9,747 nucleotides of DNA from the NCBI GenBank assembly GCA_019116185.1, contig DXCD01000235.1, positions 1 through 9,747 of the forward strand, given 5' to 3'. The stretch comes from Candidatus Mediterraneibacter stercorigallinarum (GTDB taxonomy: Bacteria > Bacillota > Clostridia > Lachnospirales > Lachnospiraceae). How positions within the stretch are numbered: the stretch's first letter is position 1; each line of letters begins with the position of its first letter. A program made the translations under genes and the position numbers. This document shows positions 1-5,770 of the stretch, piece after piece. Under the pieces are notes generated by a model that searched no databases, was not told where the DNA came from, and worked only from the letters and a program-made list of their open reading frames with translations.

Positions 1-66
1 GACGGGGTTCGAACCCGCGACCCCGACCTTGGCAAGGTCGTACTCTACCAACTGAGCCACTGTCGC
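1..66 (-). tRNA. tRNA-Gly (anticodon GCC), 3' end cut off by the window edge
   Basis: Read on the minus strand, the sequence folds as a cloverleaf. The acceptor 5' strand GCGACAG is at 66-60. A D-arm follows with GCTC paired to GAGT, then an anticodon stem CGACC/GGTCG closing the loop TTGCCAA, so the anticodon is GCC and reads glycine codons GGC and GGU. The T-arm is GCGGG-TTCGAAC-CCCGT. Only one base (C66) of the 3' acceptor strand lies inside the window; the last acceptor bases, the discriminator and any encoded CCA lie beyond position 1. It is downstream of the xylulokinase gene on the same strand but has its own strong promoter, so it is probably transcribed separately. Confidence 0.95.
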
Positions 67-99
67 ATTTCCTGTGTTCCGTTGACCGGAACAATAAGT

Positions 100-128
100 A
101 CTATACTACAGGCATTCTAAAATGTCAA
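100..128 (-). promoter_or_regulatory. Promoter of tRNA-Gly
   Basis: The minus strand shows a perfect -35 box TTGACA (128-123), a 17-nt spacer and a -10 box TATAGT (105-100), five of six to consensus. The expected start is near position 93, about 27 nt before the tRNA. It is one of the closest matches to the sigma-A consensus in the window, as expected for a stable RNA gene. Confidence 0.85.
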
Positions 129-132
129 CAAC

Positions 133-169
133 TTTTTTGTATTTTTTTATTTTTTATTTCAGCTTTTTT
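133..169 (-). promoter_or_regulatory. A-tract UP-like element upstream of the tRNA promoter
   Basis: Immediately upstream of the tRNA -35 box the minus strand carries A-runs of six or seven bases at 133-138, 142-148, 150-155 and 164-169. Such tracts upstream of stable-RNA promoters commonly contact the RNA polymerase alpha C-terminal domain or bend the DNA. That role is inferred; the phasing is only approximate. On this strand the runs are A, not T, so they cannot serve as the U-tract of a terminator for the upstream kinase gene. Confidence 0.45.
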
Positions 170-216
170 ATTTCATATACGCTTTCAGCTGTTTATACAC
201 CTTTCCTGTACGAATT

Positions 217-243
217 CCGGAACCGGCTGTCCACCGGTCCCGG
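217..243 (-). other. Inverted repeat downstream of the kinase gene, possible weak transcription end
   Basis: The arms at 243-234 and 226-217 pair over 10 bp with one G-U, around a 7-nt loop. The stem is GC-rich and lies about 30 nt after the kinase stop codon, where a terminator would sit. No U-run follows it on the minus strand, so it does not qualify as a canonical intrinsic terminator. It may protect or end the mRNA in another way. Confidence 0.35.
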
Positions 244-275
244 GCATCTCATTTTACTTATTATATAAATGTTCC

Positions 276-1736
276 TTATATAAATTTCCCTCGCAGCGCG
301 GGATAGAGCTTCCTGAACTTCTGATACTTCTCTTCGTATTTCTTAACAAGTTCCTCATCCGGCTCTTCTGTTGCTGTAACTTTTACCAGACTTTCTGCTG
401 CTGCCTCCACGGACGGAAAGACTCCGCAGCCGACCGCCGCGAGAATCGCCGCCCCGTATCCGGGACCTTCCTCGCTCTCAATGATGTCCACCTTCATGTT
501 CATCACATTGGTAATGATCTTCCGCCACAGCGCGCTCTTGGCCCCGCCGCCGCAGATCTTCGTCCTCCCGGGATCAGCCCCGATCTTCCGCGCCACCTCA
601 AGCGAATCCCTCAGGCCGAAGGCAACGCCTTCCAGCACAGCCAGCGTCATATCTTCTCTCGTGGTATCCATGCTCATTCCGATAAATGCCGCCCTGGCGT
701 CCGGATCATTGTGCGGGGAGCGTTCTCCCATCAGATAGGGCAGGTAGAACACCCGGTTCTCTCCGAGTCCGGCGATCTGCGCCTGCTCTCCCGCATAGTC
801 CTTTGTTTTCAGGATCTCGTCCATCCACCATTTATTGCAGGACGCGGCGCTGAGCATGCATCCCATCAGATGATAATTCCCGTCCGCATGCGCAAATAAA
901 TGCAGCGCGTTATTTTCATCCACTCCGAATTTCCTGCTGGAAATGAACAATGTGCCCGACGTCCCGAGAGAAATGTTGCACGCTCCGCCGCCCACTGTCG
1001 CTGTCCCTACCGCGGCAGCGGCATTGTCGCCCGCTCCCGCGATGATCTTCACATCTTCTGACAGCCCCAGCTCTGACGCTGCTTCCGGTTTCAGTGTCCC
1101 GACAGCCTCCCAGCTTTCGTGCAGTTTCGGAAGCTGTTCTTCTCTGAGCCCGCAGATATCCATCATCTCTTTTGACCAGCATTTATGCTCAACATCCAGA
1201 AGAAGCGTGCCGGAAGCATCCGAATAATCCGTGCTGAACACTCCGGACAGCCGGTACGCCAGATAATCCTTTGGGAGCATGATTTTCCGGATTCTGGAAT
1301 AGTTTTCCGGTTCATTTGCCTTCATCCACAGGATTTTAGGAGCAGTAAATCCGGCAAACGCAATGTTTGCAGTGTATTTAGAAAGTTTTTCCTTTCCTAT
1401 TACACTATTCAGATACTCCACTTCTTTTCCCGTGCGCCCGTCATTCCACAGGATCGCGGGGCGGATCACCTGGTCTGTCTCGTCCAGCGCTGTAAGCCCG
1501 TGCATCTGGCCGCCGAAACTGATCCCTTTTACCTGGCTTTTATCGCACTCTGAAAGGAGCTCTTTCATCCCCTCCATAGTCTGGGAAATCCAATCCTCCG
1601 GATCCTGCTCAGACCACCCGGGATGAGGAAAACGCAGCGGATACTCTTTTGACACGATCTTATGTATTTTCCCGCTCTCATCCATCAGCAGGAGCTTTAC
1701 TGCTGACGTCCCGAGATCAATCCCTATGAACAGCAT
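276..1736 (-). CDS. xylB: Xylulokinase-type FGGY carbohydrate kinase
   Basis: 486 residues, the normal length for cytoplasmic XylB, which phosphorylates D-xylulose at O5 with ATP and feeds the pentose phosphate or phosphoketolase pathway. The N-terminal actin-like lobe begins with GIDLGTS, with phosphate-contacting Asp7. GGQMHG at residues 75-80 matches the Met-His substrate contact of Escherichia coli XylB. GAGDNAA (234-240) supplies the predicted catalytic base Asp237 and Asn238. The glycine-rich ICGGGAKS (394-401) is the C-lobe FGGY signature region that binds ATP. The ATG is 4 bp after the stop of the isomerase gene. The only Shine-Dalgarno-like run (GGGGG) lies in the end of that gene, so translation is probably coupled. 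Specificity is less certain than family: FGGY kinases acting on ribulose or other ketoses look similar, and the partner isomerase is not XylA. Confidence 0.88.
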   Translation of the reverse strand: MLFIGIDLGTSAVKLLLMDESGKIHKIVSKEYPLRFPHPGWSEQDPEDWISQTMEGMKELLSECDKSQVKGISFGGQMHGLTALDETDQVIRPAILWNDGRTGKEVEYLNSVIGKEKLSKYTANIAFAGFTAPKILWMKANEPENYSRIRKIMLPKDYLAYRLSGVFSTDYSDASGTLLLDVEHKCWSKEMMDICGLREEQLPKLHESWEAVGTLKPEAASELGLSEDVKIIAGAGDNAAAAVGTATVGGGACNISLGTSGTLFISSRKFGVDENNALHLFAHADGNYHLMGCMLSAASCNKWWMDEILKTKDYAGEQAQIAGLGENRVFYLPYLMGERSPHNDPDARAAFIGMSMDTTREDMTLAVLEGVAFGLRDSLEVARKIGADPGRTKICGGGAKSALWRKIITNVMNMKVDIIESEEGPGYGAAILAAVGCGVFPSVEAAAESLVKVTATEEPDEELVKKYEEKYQKFRKLYPALRGKFI

Positions 1737-1740
1737 CTTC

Positions 1741-3225
1741 CTACCCCCACGGATTCTCCGTCGGATATCTCACGCCTTTTGGCTGATTGTATCCGATCTC
1801 CTCAACAGGCACGCCGATATACTTGAATACCTCGAACAATTCCCTTCCATAGTGGCCGAATGCTACCGCGCCGTGATGCGGATAATTCTTCTCGATCAGC
1901 ACATGGCGGTAAAAACGTCCCATCTCCGGGATTGCGAACACGCCGATGGAGCCAAAGGACTTCGTCGCCACAGGAAGCACCTCTCCCTGAGCAACGTACG
2001 CGCGGAGCACATTGTCTGAAGTGCTCTGCAGACGGAAAAATGTGATATCCCCGGGCACGATATCGCCCTCGAGCGTTCCCTGTGTCACTTCCTCCGGGAG
2101 CGTCCTTGCCATGATCATCTGGTATCTCATCTCACAGAAGGAGAGCTTAGATGATGCCGTATTGCCGCAGTGGAATCCCATAAATGTATCCTTCTGAGTA
2201 TATGGGAACTTTCCTTGGATACTCTCTTGATACATGTCTGCGGGAACCGTGTTGTTGATATCCAGCAGGGTCACAGCGTCCTGGCTGACAACCGTTCCGA
2301 TAAACTCGCTTAAGCATCCGTAAATATCCACTTCGCAGGATACCGGAATCCCCTGGGCGGTCAGACGGCTGTTCACATAGCACGGAACGAATCCGAACTG
2401 CGTCTGGAATGCCGGCCAGCATTTTCCCGCAATGGCCACGTATTTTCTGTATCCTCTGTGTTCCTCCACCCAGTCCTTGAGCGTGATCTCGTACTGAGCC
2501 AGTTTTGACAGGATCTCCGGTTTCTTGTTTCCTGCCCCCAGTTCCTCTTCCATCTCTTTTACAATGCCTGGGATCCTCTCATCCCCTGCATGCTTGTTGT
2601 ACGCCTCAAAAAGGTCAAGCTCCGAGTTCTCCTCGATCTCAACGCCGATATTGTAAAGCTGCTGGATCGGCGCGTTACATGCGAGGAAATTAAGCGGGCG
2701 CGGGCCGAAGCTGATAATCTTCAGGCTGTTCAGCCCGACCACAGCCCTTGCGATGGGCTCAAACTCATGAATCATGTCTGCGCACTCTTCTGCGGTTCCC
2801 ACCGGATACTCCGGTATGTATGCTTTCACGCCGCGGAGCTTCAGATTGTAGCTCGCATTGAGCATTCCACAATACGCGTCGCCCCGTCCCTGTGTCAGAT
2901 TATTCTGCGTCTCTTCTGCTGCCGCGATAAACATTTTCGGCCCGTCGAAATGCTTTGCAAGCAGAGTTTCCGAGATCTCCGGCCCGAAGTTCCCGAGATA
3001 TACCACAAGCGCATTGCAGCCTTCTCTCTTGATGTCCTCCAGCGCCTGCACCATATGGATCTCGCTCTCCACGATACAGACCGGACATTCATAGACAGTC
3101 CCTTCACCGTATTTCTTCACATACGCGTCAATCAGCGCCCTTCTTCTGTTCACTGACAGGCTCTCCGGGAAGCAGTCCCTGCTCACAGCTACAACTCCGA
3201 TCTTTAATTCCGGCATATTTTTCAT
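1741..3225 (-). CDS. L-fucose/arabinose isomerase-family aldose-ketose isomerase (substrate unassigned)
   Basis: 494 residues, predicted cytoplasmic. The family interconverts aldoses and ketoses using a divalent metal, usually manganese. The N-terminal part (about 7-170) has Rossmann-like features, with KIGVVAVS at the start and NALVVYLGNFGPE at 71-83. The C-terminal part carries CEVD (Glu298) and LLDINN (Asp322). Their spacing of 24 equals that of metal ligands Glu337 and Asp361 in E. coli FucI. HCGN (352-355) and a His pair at 450-451 are further candidate active-site residues. It is shorter than FucI (about 590) and close to AraA in length, so it belongs to the broader FucI-related group rather than being a clear FucI. 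Start: GAGG lies 8 nt before ATG 3225; an alternative ATG at 3216 has poorer spacing. It is followed by the kinase gene with a 4-bp gap. D-arabinose, L-fucose, L-arabinose or D-xylose are all possible substrates. Confidence 0.8.
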   Translation of the reverse strand: MKNMPELKIGVVAVSRDCFPESLSVNRRRALIDAYVKKYGEGTVYECPVCIVESEIHMVQALEDIKREGCNALVVYLGNFGPEISETLLAKHFDGPKMFIAAAEETQNNLTQGRGDAYCGMLNASYNLKLRGVKAYIPEYPVGTAEECADMIHEFEPIARAVVGLNSLKIISFGPRPLNFLACNAPIQQLYNIGVEIEENSELDLFEAYNKHAGDERIPGIVKEMEEELGAGNKKPEILSKLAQYEITLKDWVEEHRGYRKYVAIAGKCWPAFQTQFGFVPCYVNSRLTAQGIPVSCEVDIYGCLSEFIGTVVSQDAVTLLDINNTVPADMYQESIQGKFPYTQKDTFMGFHCGNTASSKLSFCEMRYQMIMARTLPEEVTQGTLEGDIVPGDITFFRLQSTSDNVLRAYVAQGEVLPVATKSFGSIGVFAIPEMGRFYRHVLIEKNYPHHGAVAFGHYGRELFEVFKYIGVPVEEIGYNQPKGVRYPTENPWG

Positions 3226-3259
3226 AGTATGTACCTCACTTTCTCTGTCTTCACATGGT

Positions 3260-3288
3260 TCTATGCACCTATGAGGTCATTTTATCAA
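3260..3288 (-). promoter_or_regulatory. Candidate promoter of the isomerase-kinase operon
   Basis: In the 112-bp gap after the regulator gene the minus strand has TTGATA (3288-3283), a 17-nt spacer and CATAGA (3265-3260), giving a leader of about 28 nt. The -10 box matches consensus at only three positions, so basal activity should be low. That would suit a promoter switched on by the adjacent AraC-type activator, but the regulation is inferred. A less likely alternative -10 is TAAAAT nearby. No intrinsic terminator is visible in the gap, so read-through from the regulator gene is also possible. Confidence 0.35.
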
Positions 3289-3337
3289 CTTATCCGCCGG
3301 TTTACGACCGAATAATTAGCCTTTTAATGCCCATTTC

Positions 3338-4177
3338 TTATCTTTTGCCGTTTTTACGCTCTATTTCCGCCCTGTATTCGCTGGGCAGCATTCCGTACTT
3401 CTTCCGGAACGCCCGCGCAAGCGCCTTGCTGCCTGAAAACCCATTGCGGATCGCTGCCTCCGTAATACTGTACCCGCCATTTTCAATGTCCTTTGCCGCA
3501 TGTTCAAGCCGGATATTCTGCACATGATCCTTAAAGGTAATCCCGGCATACTTCTGGAACATGCGCGACAGATAAGTGGGCGAATACCCGAATTCCCCTG
3601 CCACATTCTCAAGGCTGAGATTGTTCCTGTAATTTTCTTTCATATATGAAGTGATCCGGGACAGCCTGTCCAGCGTTTTATTCTTCCGCACCGAATCCTG
3701 CCCTGTCTCCGTCAGACGGTAATCTCTCACCAGGTAGTATAAGATATCATAAAAGATGCTCATCATCTTCATATCATATCCGCACGCCTTTTCTTCATAT
3801 ATCTGGTACAGCTCTCTCATCAGTTCCATGAACCGCTCGTCCCGCTTCCCCGGCTCATGCGTGAACCAGATGAACTGCTCTCCCGTAAAATAGTCTTCAA
3901 ACATCTCAAGCGGGATCTGTAGAACAATCGTCTCATTGGGCAGAGGGGAGTCCACGGAATGCACCTCATTGGAATTCACGATCAGGAATTCCCCTTCCGT
4001 CAAATGCCACAGCCTGTTGTCAATATAAAATTCAAGTTCTCCGCTGCACACTGCAAAGATCTCTGCCGAGCGGTGCCAGTGTTTATCTCTCCGGTAATCC
4101 CCGTTCCTTCCTTCAAAAATAAAAAGCTTAAAAGGGAAACCCGGTTCCGGGACGATCAATTCATGTGAAAACTGCAT
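3338..4177 (-). CDS. AraC-family transcriptional regulator with cupin sensor domain
   Basis: 279 residues. The N-terminal half is an AraC-type cupin: HWH at 33-35, Glu39 and Gly46 fit the cupin pattern HxH(x3)E(x6)G, and a further His73 lies in the second motif region. This domain normally binds a sugar or another small ligand. The C-terminal 110 residues form the paired helix-turn-helix domain: LSLENVAGEFGYSPTYLSRM (187-206) is the first and ITEAAIRNGFSGSKALARAF (238-257) the second, followed by KKYGMLPSEYR typical of the family. A ribosome site AAAGGAG lies 7 nt before the ATG. It is upstream of and co-oriented with the isomerase and kinase genes, so it probably controls them in response to their substrate, and may control itself. 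The inducer cannot be read from the sequence. Confidence 0.9.
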   Translation of the reverse strand: MQFSHELIVPEPGFPFKLFIFEGRNGDYRRDKHWHRSAEIFAVCSGELEFYIDNRLWHLTEGEFLIVNSNEVHSVDSPLPNETIVLQIPLEMFEDYFTGEQFIWFTHEPGKRDERFMELMRELYQIYEEKACGYDMKMMSIFYDILYYLVRDYRLTETGQDSVRKNKTLDRLSRITSYMKENYRNNLSLENVAGEFGYSPTYLSRMFQKYAGITFKDHVQNIRLEHAAKDIENGGYSITEAAIRNGFSGSKALARAFRKKYGMLPSEYRAEIERKNGKR

Positions 4178-4216
4178 AGGGACACTCCTTTTATGATCCG
4201 GTTTATCTATAAATGC

Positions 4217-4245
4217 ATTATAGCATTATATTCTTATCCCGTCAT
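4217..4245 (-). promoter_or_regulatory. Extended -10 promoter of the AraC-family regulator
   Basis: On the minus strand a -35 like ATGACG (4245-4240) is followed by a 17-nt spacer and a perfect -10 TATAAT (4222-4217). TGC immediately before the -10 makes an extended -10 element. The start would be near 4210, giving a leader of about 33 nt with AAAGGAG in it. A second TATAAT at 4230-4225 overlaps the spacer but lacks a good -35. Confidence 0.7.
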
Positions 4246-4281
4246 TTTTTTGCGCTGTCTTGTCCGGATCTGATCTTCTCC

Positions 4282-4310
4282 TTGACTTTTAAATACTACA
4301 AGTGTAATAT
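4282..4310 (+). promoter_or_regulatory. Promoter of the divergent lipoprotein gene
   Basis: TTGACT (4282-4287), a 17-nt spacer and TAATAT (4305-4310) precede the lipoprotein start codon by 28 nt. The -35 is five of six to consensus and the -10 four of six. The spacer and -10 are covered by a palindromic operator candidate at 4291-4312, so a bound repressor would directly exclude RNA polymerase. The -35 boxes of this and the opposing regulator promoter are about 36 bp apart. Confidence 0.7.
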
Positions 4311-4312
4311 TT
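4291..4312. promoter_or_regulatory. Candidate BlaI/MecI/CopY-type operator overlapping the lipoprotein promoter
   Basis: The core TACTACAAGTGTAATA (4294-4309) contains the perfect half-sites TACA and TGTA separated by two bases. Including flanks, 9 of 11 symmetric base pairs over 22 nt are complementary; only the central pair and one other fail. TACANNTGTA is the established recognition core of BlaI, MecI and CopY winged-helix repressors, and position over the spacer and -10 is typical of their operators. No such repressor, nor a BlaR1-type sensor, is encoded in this window, so any regulator would act in trans. Confidence 0.6.
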
Positions 4313-4338
4313 ATTAAAAATAAGCAAGGAGATCCACT

Positions 4339-5589
4339 ATGAAGAAACTTCCCAGATCCAAATTTCGCAATTCTGCCGTGCTCCTCCTCGCCTGCGCCGC
4401 CTTTGGCCTGACCGGCTGTGATGCATCGGCCCCATCCGAGAACTCATCTGAGGAGCAGGCACAGGATACCGCTTCAGCTGCTGACAGCGCGGACGTATCA
4501 AATCCGGATGAAGCTGCCCTGTACGCTTCCTGCCTGGAAATCGCAGACAAGTATAAAGATATCTATACTCAGGCATTTGATACCGGCAGCCTGGATGCAC
4601 TTGACACCATCCAGTCCATTGTCTCCCGGCTCGGAGAAGAAGGCTATTGCGCGTCTGATGCTGACAATCAGATGAATATGGTAAATCCTGATCAGCTGGA
4701 AAGTTTTCTCTCTGCCGCGGGATCCGGCGGCGAGGCTGAGGCTGATGTCCTCCTTGTCATGGAAAACGGGAGCATCGTCTGTTATGAATTCCGGACACAG
4801 GGCGGAAGTATCAGCGCGCAGAGGTGCACCCTGTACTGGGAAGGCGGCGCCCCGAAGGCCGGATATTATGAAGCTTTCACCGCAGAGGAATGGTATTATA
4901 CGGAAAACGGATATTTCTTCTTCGACCAATACCGGATGCCCGGATACGACGGACCGCCCGGGGAAATCGGTATCCGCGTCAAACCGCTGGACGCTGACTG
5001 CCGGGAGTACAACCGGAAGTATGTGATACCCGTGGGCTATAACAGGAATAATGTCCTGATCTCGGACTGGAGCGAGTCTGACGGTTTCGGCTCTCTGAAT
5101 TTCTACGACTTGTACGACCTCATGTACCGGATGAAATATGGCATGGAAGCGCCTTACCCCTACGCGTATACCGGGGCAGAGTACGAGATCCCGGCAGCTG
5201 AGTTTGACAGCGTGCTTCAGTCCTATCTGAACATCAGCACGGATACCATAAGGTCACGTACCGTATACGATCCCGGGAATGATACTTACCAGTACCGGCC
5301 GAGAGGGCTGGAAGACGCAGAATATCCCTACCCTCCTTATCCGGAAGTCACTGCCTGCGAAACACAGGCAGACGGTACCCTGAAGCTGACCGTGCAGGCT
5401 GTCCAGACCACGAACCTTACGGATCAGGCAGTCATCAGCGAGCTTGTTGTGCGGCCTCTGGCAGACGGCAGTTTTCAGTATGTCTCAAATCATGTGACCG
5501 GAACCACAGAAGGCATCAGCGGCACATGGTTCACTCCAAGGCTTACGGAGGATGAATGGAATTACAGATACCGGTCAAGATCATACTGA
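4339..5589 (+). CDS. Uncharacterised lipoprotein, DUF6070-like
   Basis: 416 residues. A signal peptide with basic start (MKKLPRSK), hydrophobic core and lipobox LTGC gives lipidation at Cys27, so the mature protein should be anchored outside the membrane. A Ser/Ala/Glu/Asp-rich linker (about 28-55) precedes the globular part. A short helical segment (58-105, with LEIADKYKDIYTQA) is followed by a domain rich in Tyr, Trp and Phe, notably residues 164-200 and 254-282. Near the end are YQYRPRG (317-323), YPEV (334-337) and DGSFQYVSN (376-384). From memory these blocks resemble Firmicute proteins annotated DUF6070, whose function is not known to me; I could not search. Ribosome site AGGAG is 7 nt before the ATG. 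The gene stands alone, with a promoter overlaid by a BlaI-type operator, hinting at a cell-envelope or antibiotic-stress role. That role is an inference. Confidence 0.85.
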   Translation: MKKLPRSKFRNSAVLLLACAAFGLTGCDASAPSENSSEEQAQDTASAADSADVSNPDEAALYASCLEIADKYKDIYTQAFDTGSLDALDTIQSIVSRLGEEGYCASDADNQMNMVNPDQLESFLSAAGSGGEAEADVLLVMENGSIVCYEFRTQGGSISAQRCTLYWEGGAPKAGYYEAFTAEEWYYTENGYFFFDQYRMPGYDGPPGEIGIRVKPLDADCREYNRKYVIPVGYNRNNVLISDWSESDGFGSLNFYDLYDLMYRMKYGMEAPYPYAYTGAEYEIPAAEFDSVLQSYLNISTDTIRSRTVYDPGNDTYQYRPRGLEDAEYPYPPYPEVTACETQADGTLKLTVQAVQTTNLTDQAVISELVVRPLADGSFQYVSNHVTGTTEGISGTWFTPRLTEDEWNYRYRSRSY

Positions 5590-5655
5590 TCTTCCCGGAA
5601 CAGCGCACTCCCACGTTTTATCTCATGTGGGCATTCCCTCATTTTATCTCAGCTA

Positions 5656-5684
5656 TGTACAAACAGCCTCCTTTCCTTTATAAT
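5656..5684 (+). promoter_or_regulatory. Promoter of the MFS transporter gene
   Basis: TGTACA (5656-5661), a 17-nt spacer and a perfect TATAAT (5679-5684) predict a start near 5691 and a leader of about 80 nt. The -35 matches consensus at four of six positions. No convincing terminator lies between the preceding lipoprotein gene and this promoter, so some read-through is possible. Confidence 0.6.
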
Positions 5685-5696
5685 ATGTATTCTGTG

Positions 5697-5710
5697 AGAA
5701 AGCGCTTCCC
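5697..5710 (+). promoter_or_regulatory. Candidate catabolite-response element (CcpA cre)
   Basis: AGAAAGCGCTTCCC matches 11 of 14 positions of the ideal palindrome TGAAAGCGCTTTCA, including the central AAAGCGCTT. It starts about 6 nt past the predicted transcription start, where CcpA-type proteins act as roadblock repressors. The 5' TG and 3' A are not conserved. The same bases also begin a 7-bp hairpin (5704-5710 with 5715-5721), an alternative explanation for the symmetry. Confidence 0.4.
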
Positions 5711-5754
5711 ATGCGGGAGGCAGTGTTCTCCATTCTGGCATATTTACAGCAGTC

Positions 5755-5761
5755 AAGGAGG
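5755..5761 (+). promoter_or_regulatory. Ribosome binding site that fixes the MFS start
   Basis: AAGGAGG lies 9 nt before ATG 5771. The in-frame ATG at 5711, which would add 20 residues, has no Shine-Dalgarno sequence and sits in the loop of a leader hairpin. The 5771 start is therefore preferred. Confidence 0.85.
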
Positions 5762-5770
5762 CTTTTTTCC

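Noticed and set aside
131..170. T-rich run as a terminator for the sugar operon
   Set aside because: The T-run is on the plus strand, whereas the operon is transcribed from the minus strand, where it reads as A.
2590..3156. 188-codon open frame on the plus strand inside the isomerase gene
   Set aside because: It lies wholly antisense to a well-recognised gene, has no ribosome site, and its residue composition resembles no protein family I know.
4498..4929. 143-codon open frame on the minus strand inside the lipoprotein gene
   Set aside because: Shadow of the real gene, which has a promoter, ribosome site and lipobox.
5610..5629. CCCAC/GTGGG inverted repeat after the lipoprotein stop as a terminator
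   Set aside because: The stem is only 5 bp with a large loop and no adjacent T-run.
5711..5770. Upstream ATG extending the MFS protein by 20 residues
   Set aside because: It has no Shine-Dalgarno sequence and sits in a hairpin loop; AAGGAGG is correctly placed for ATG 5771.
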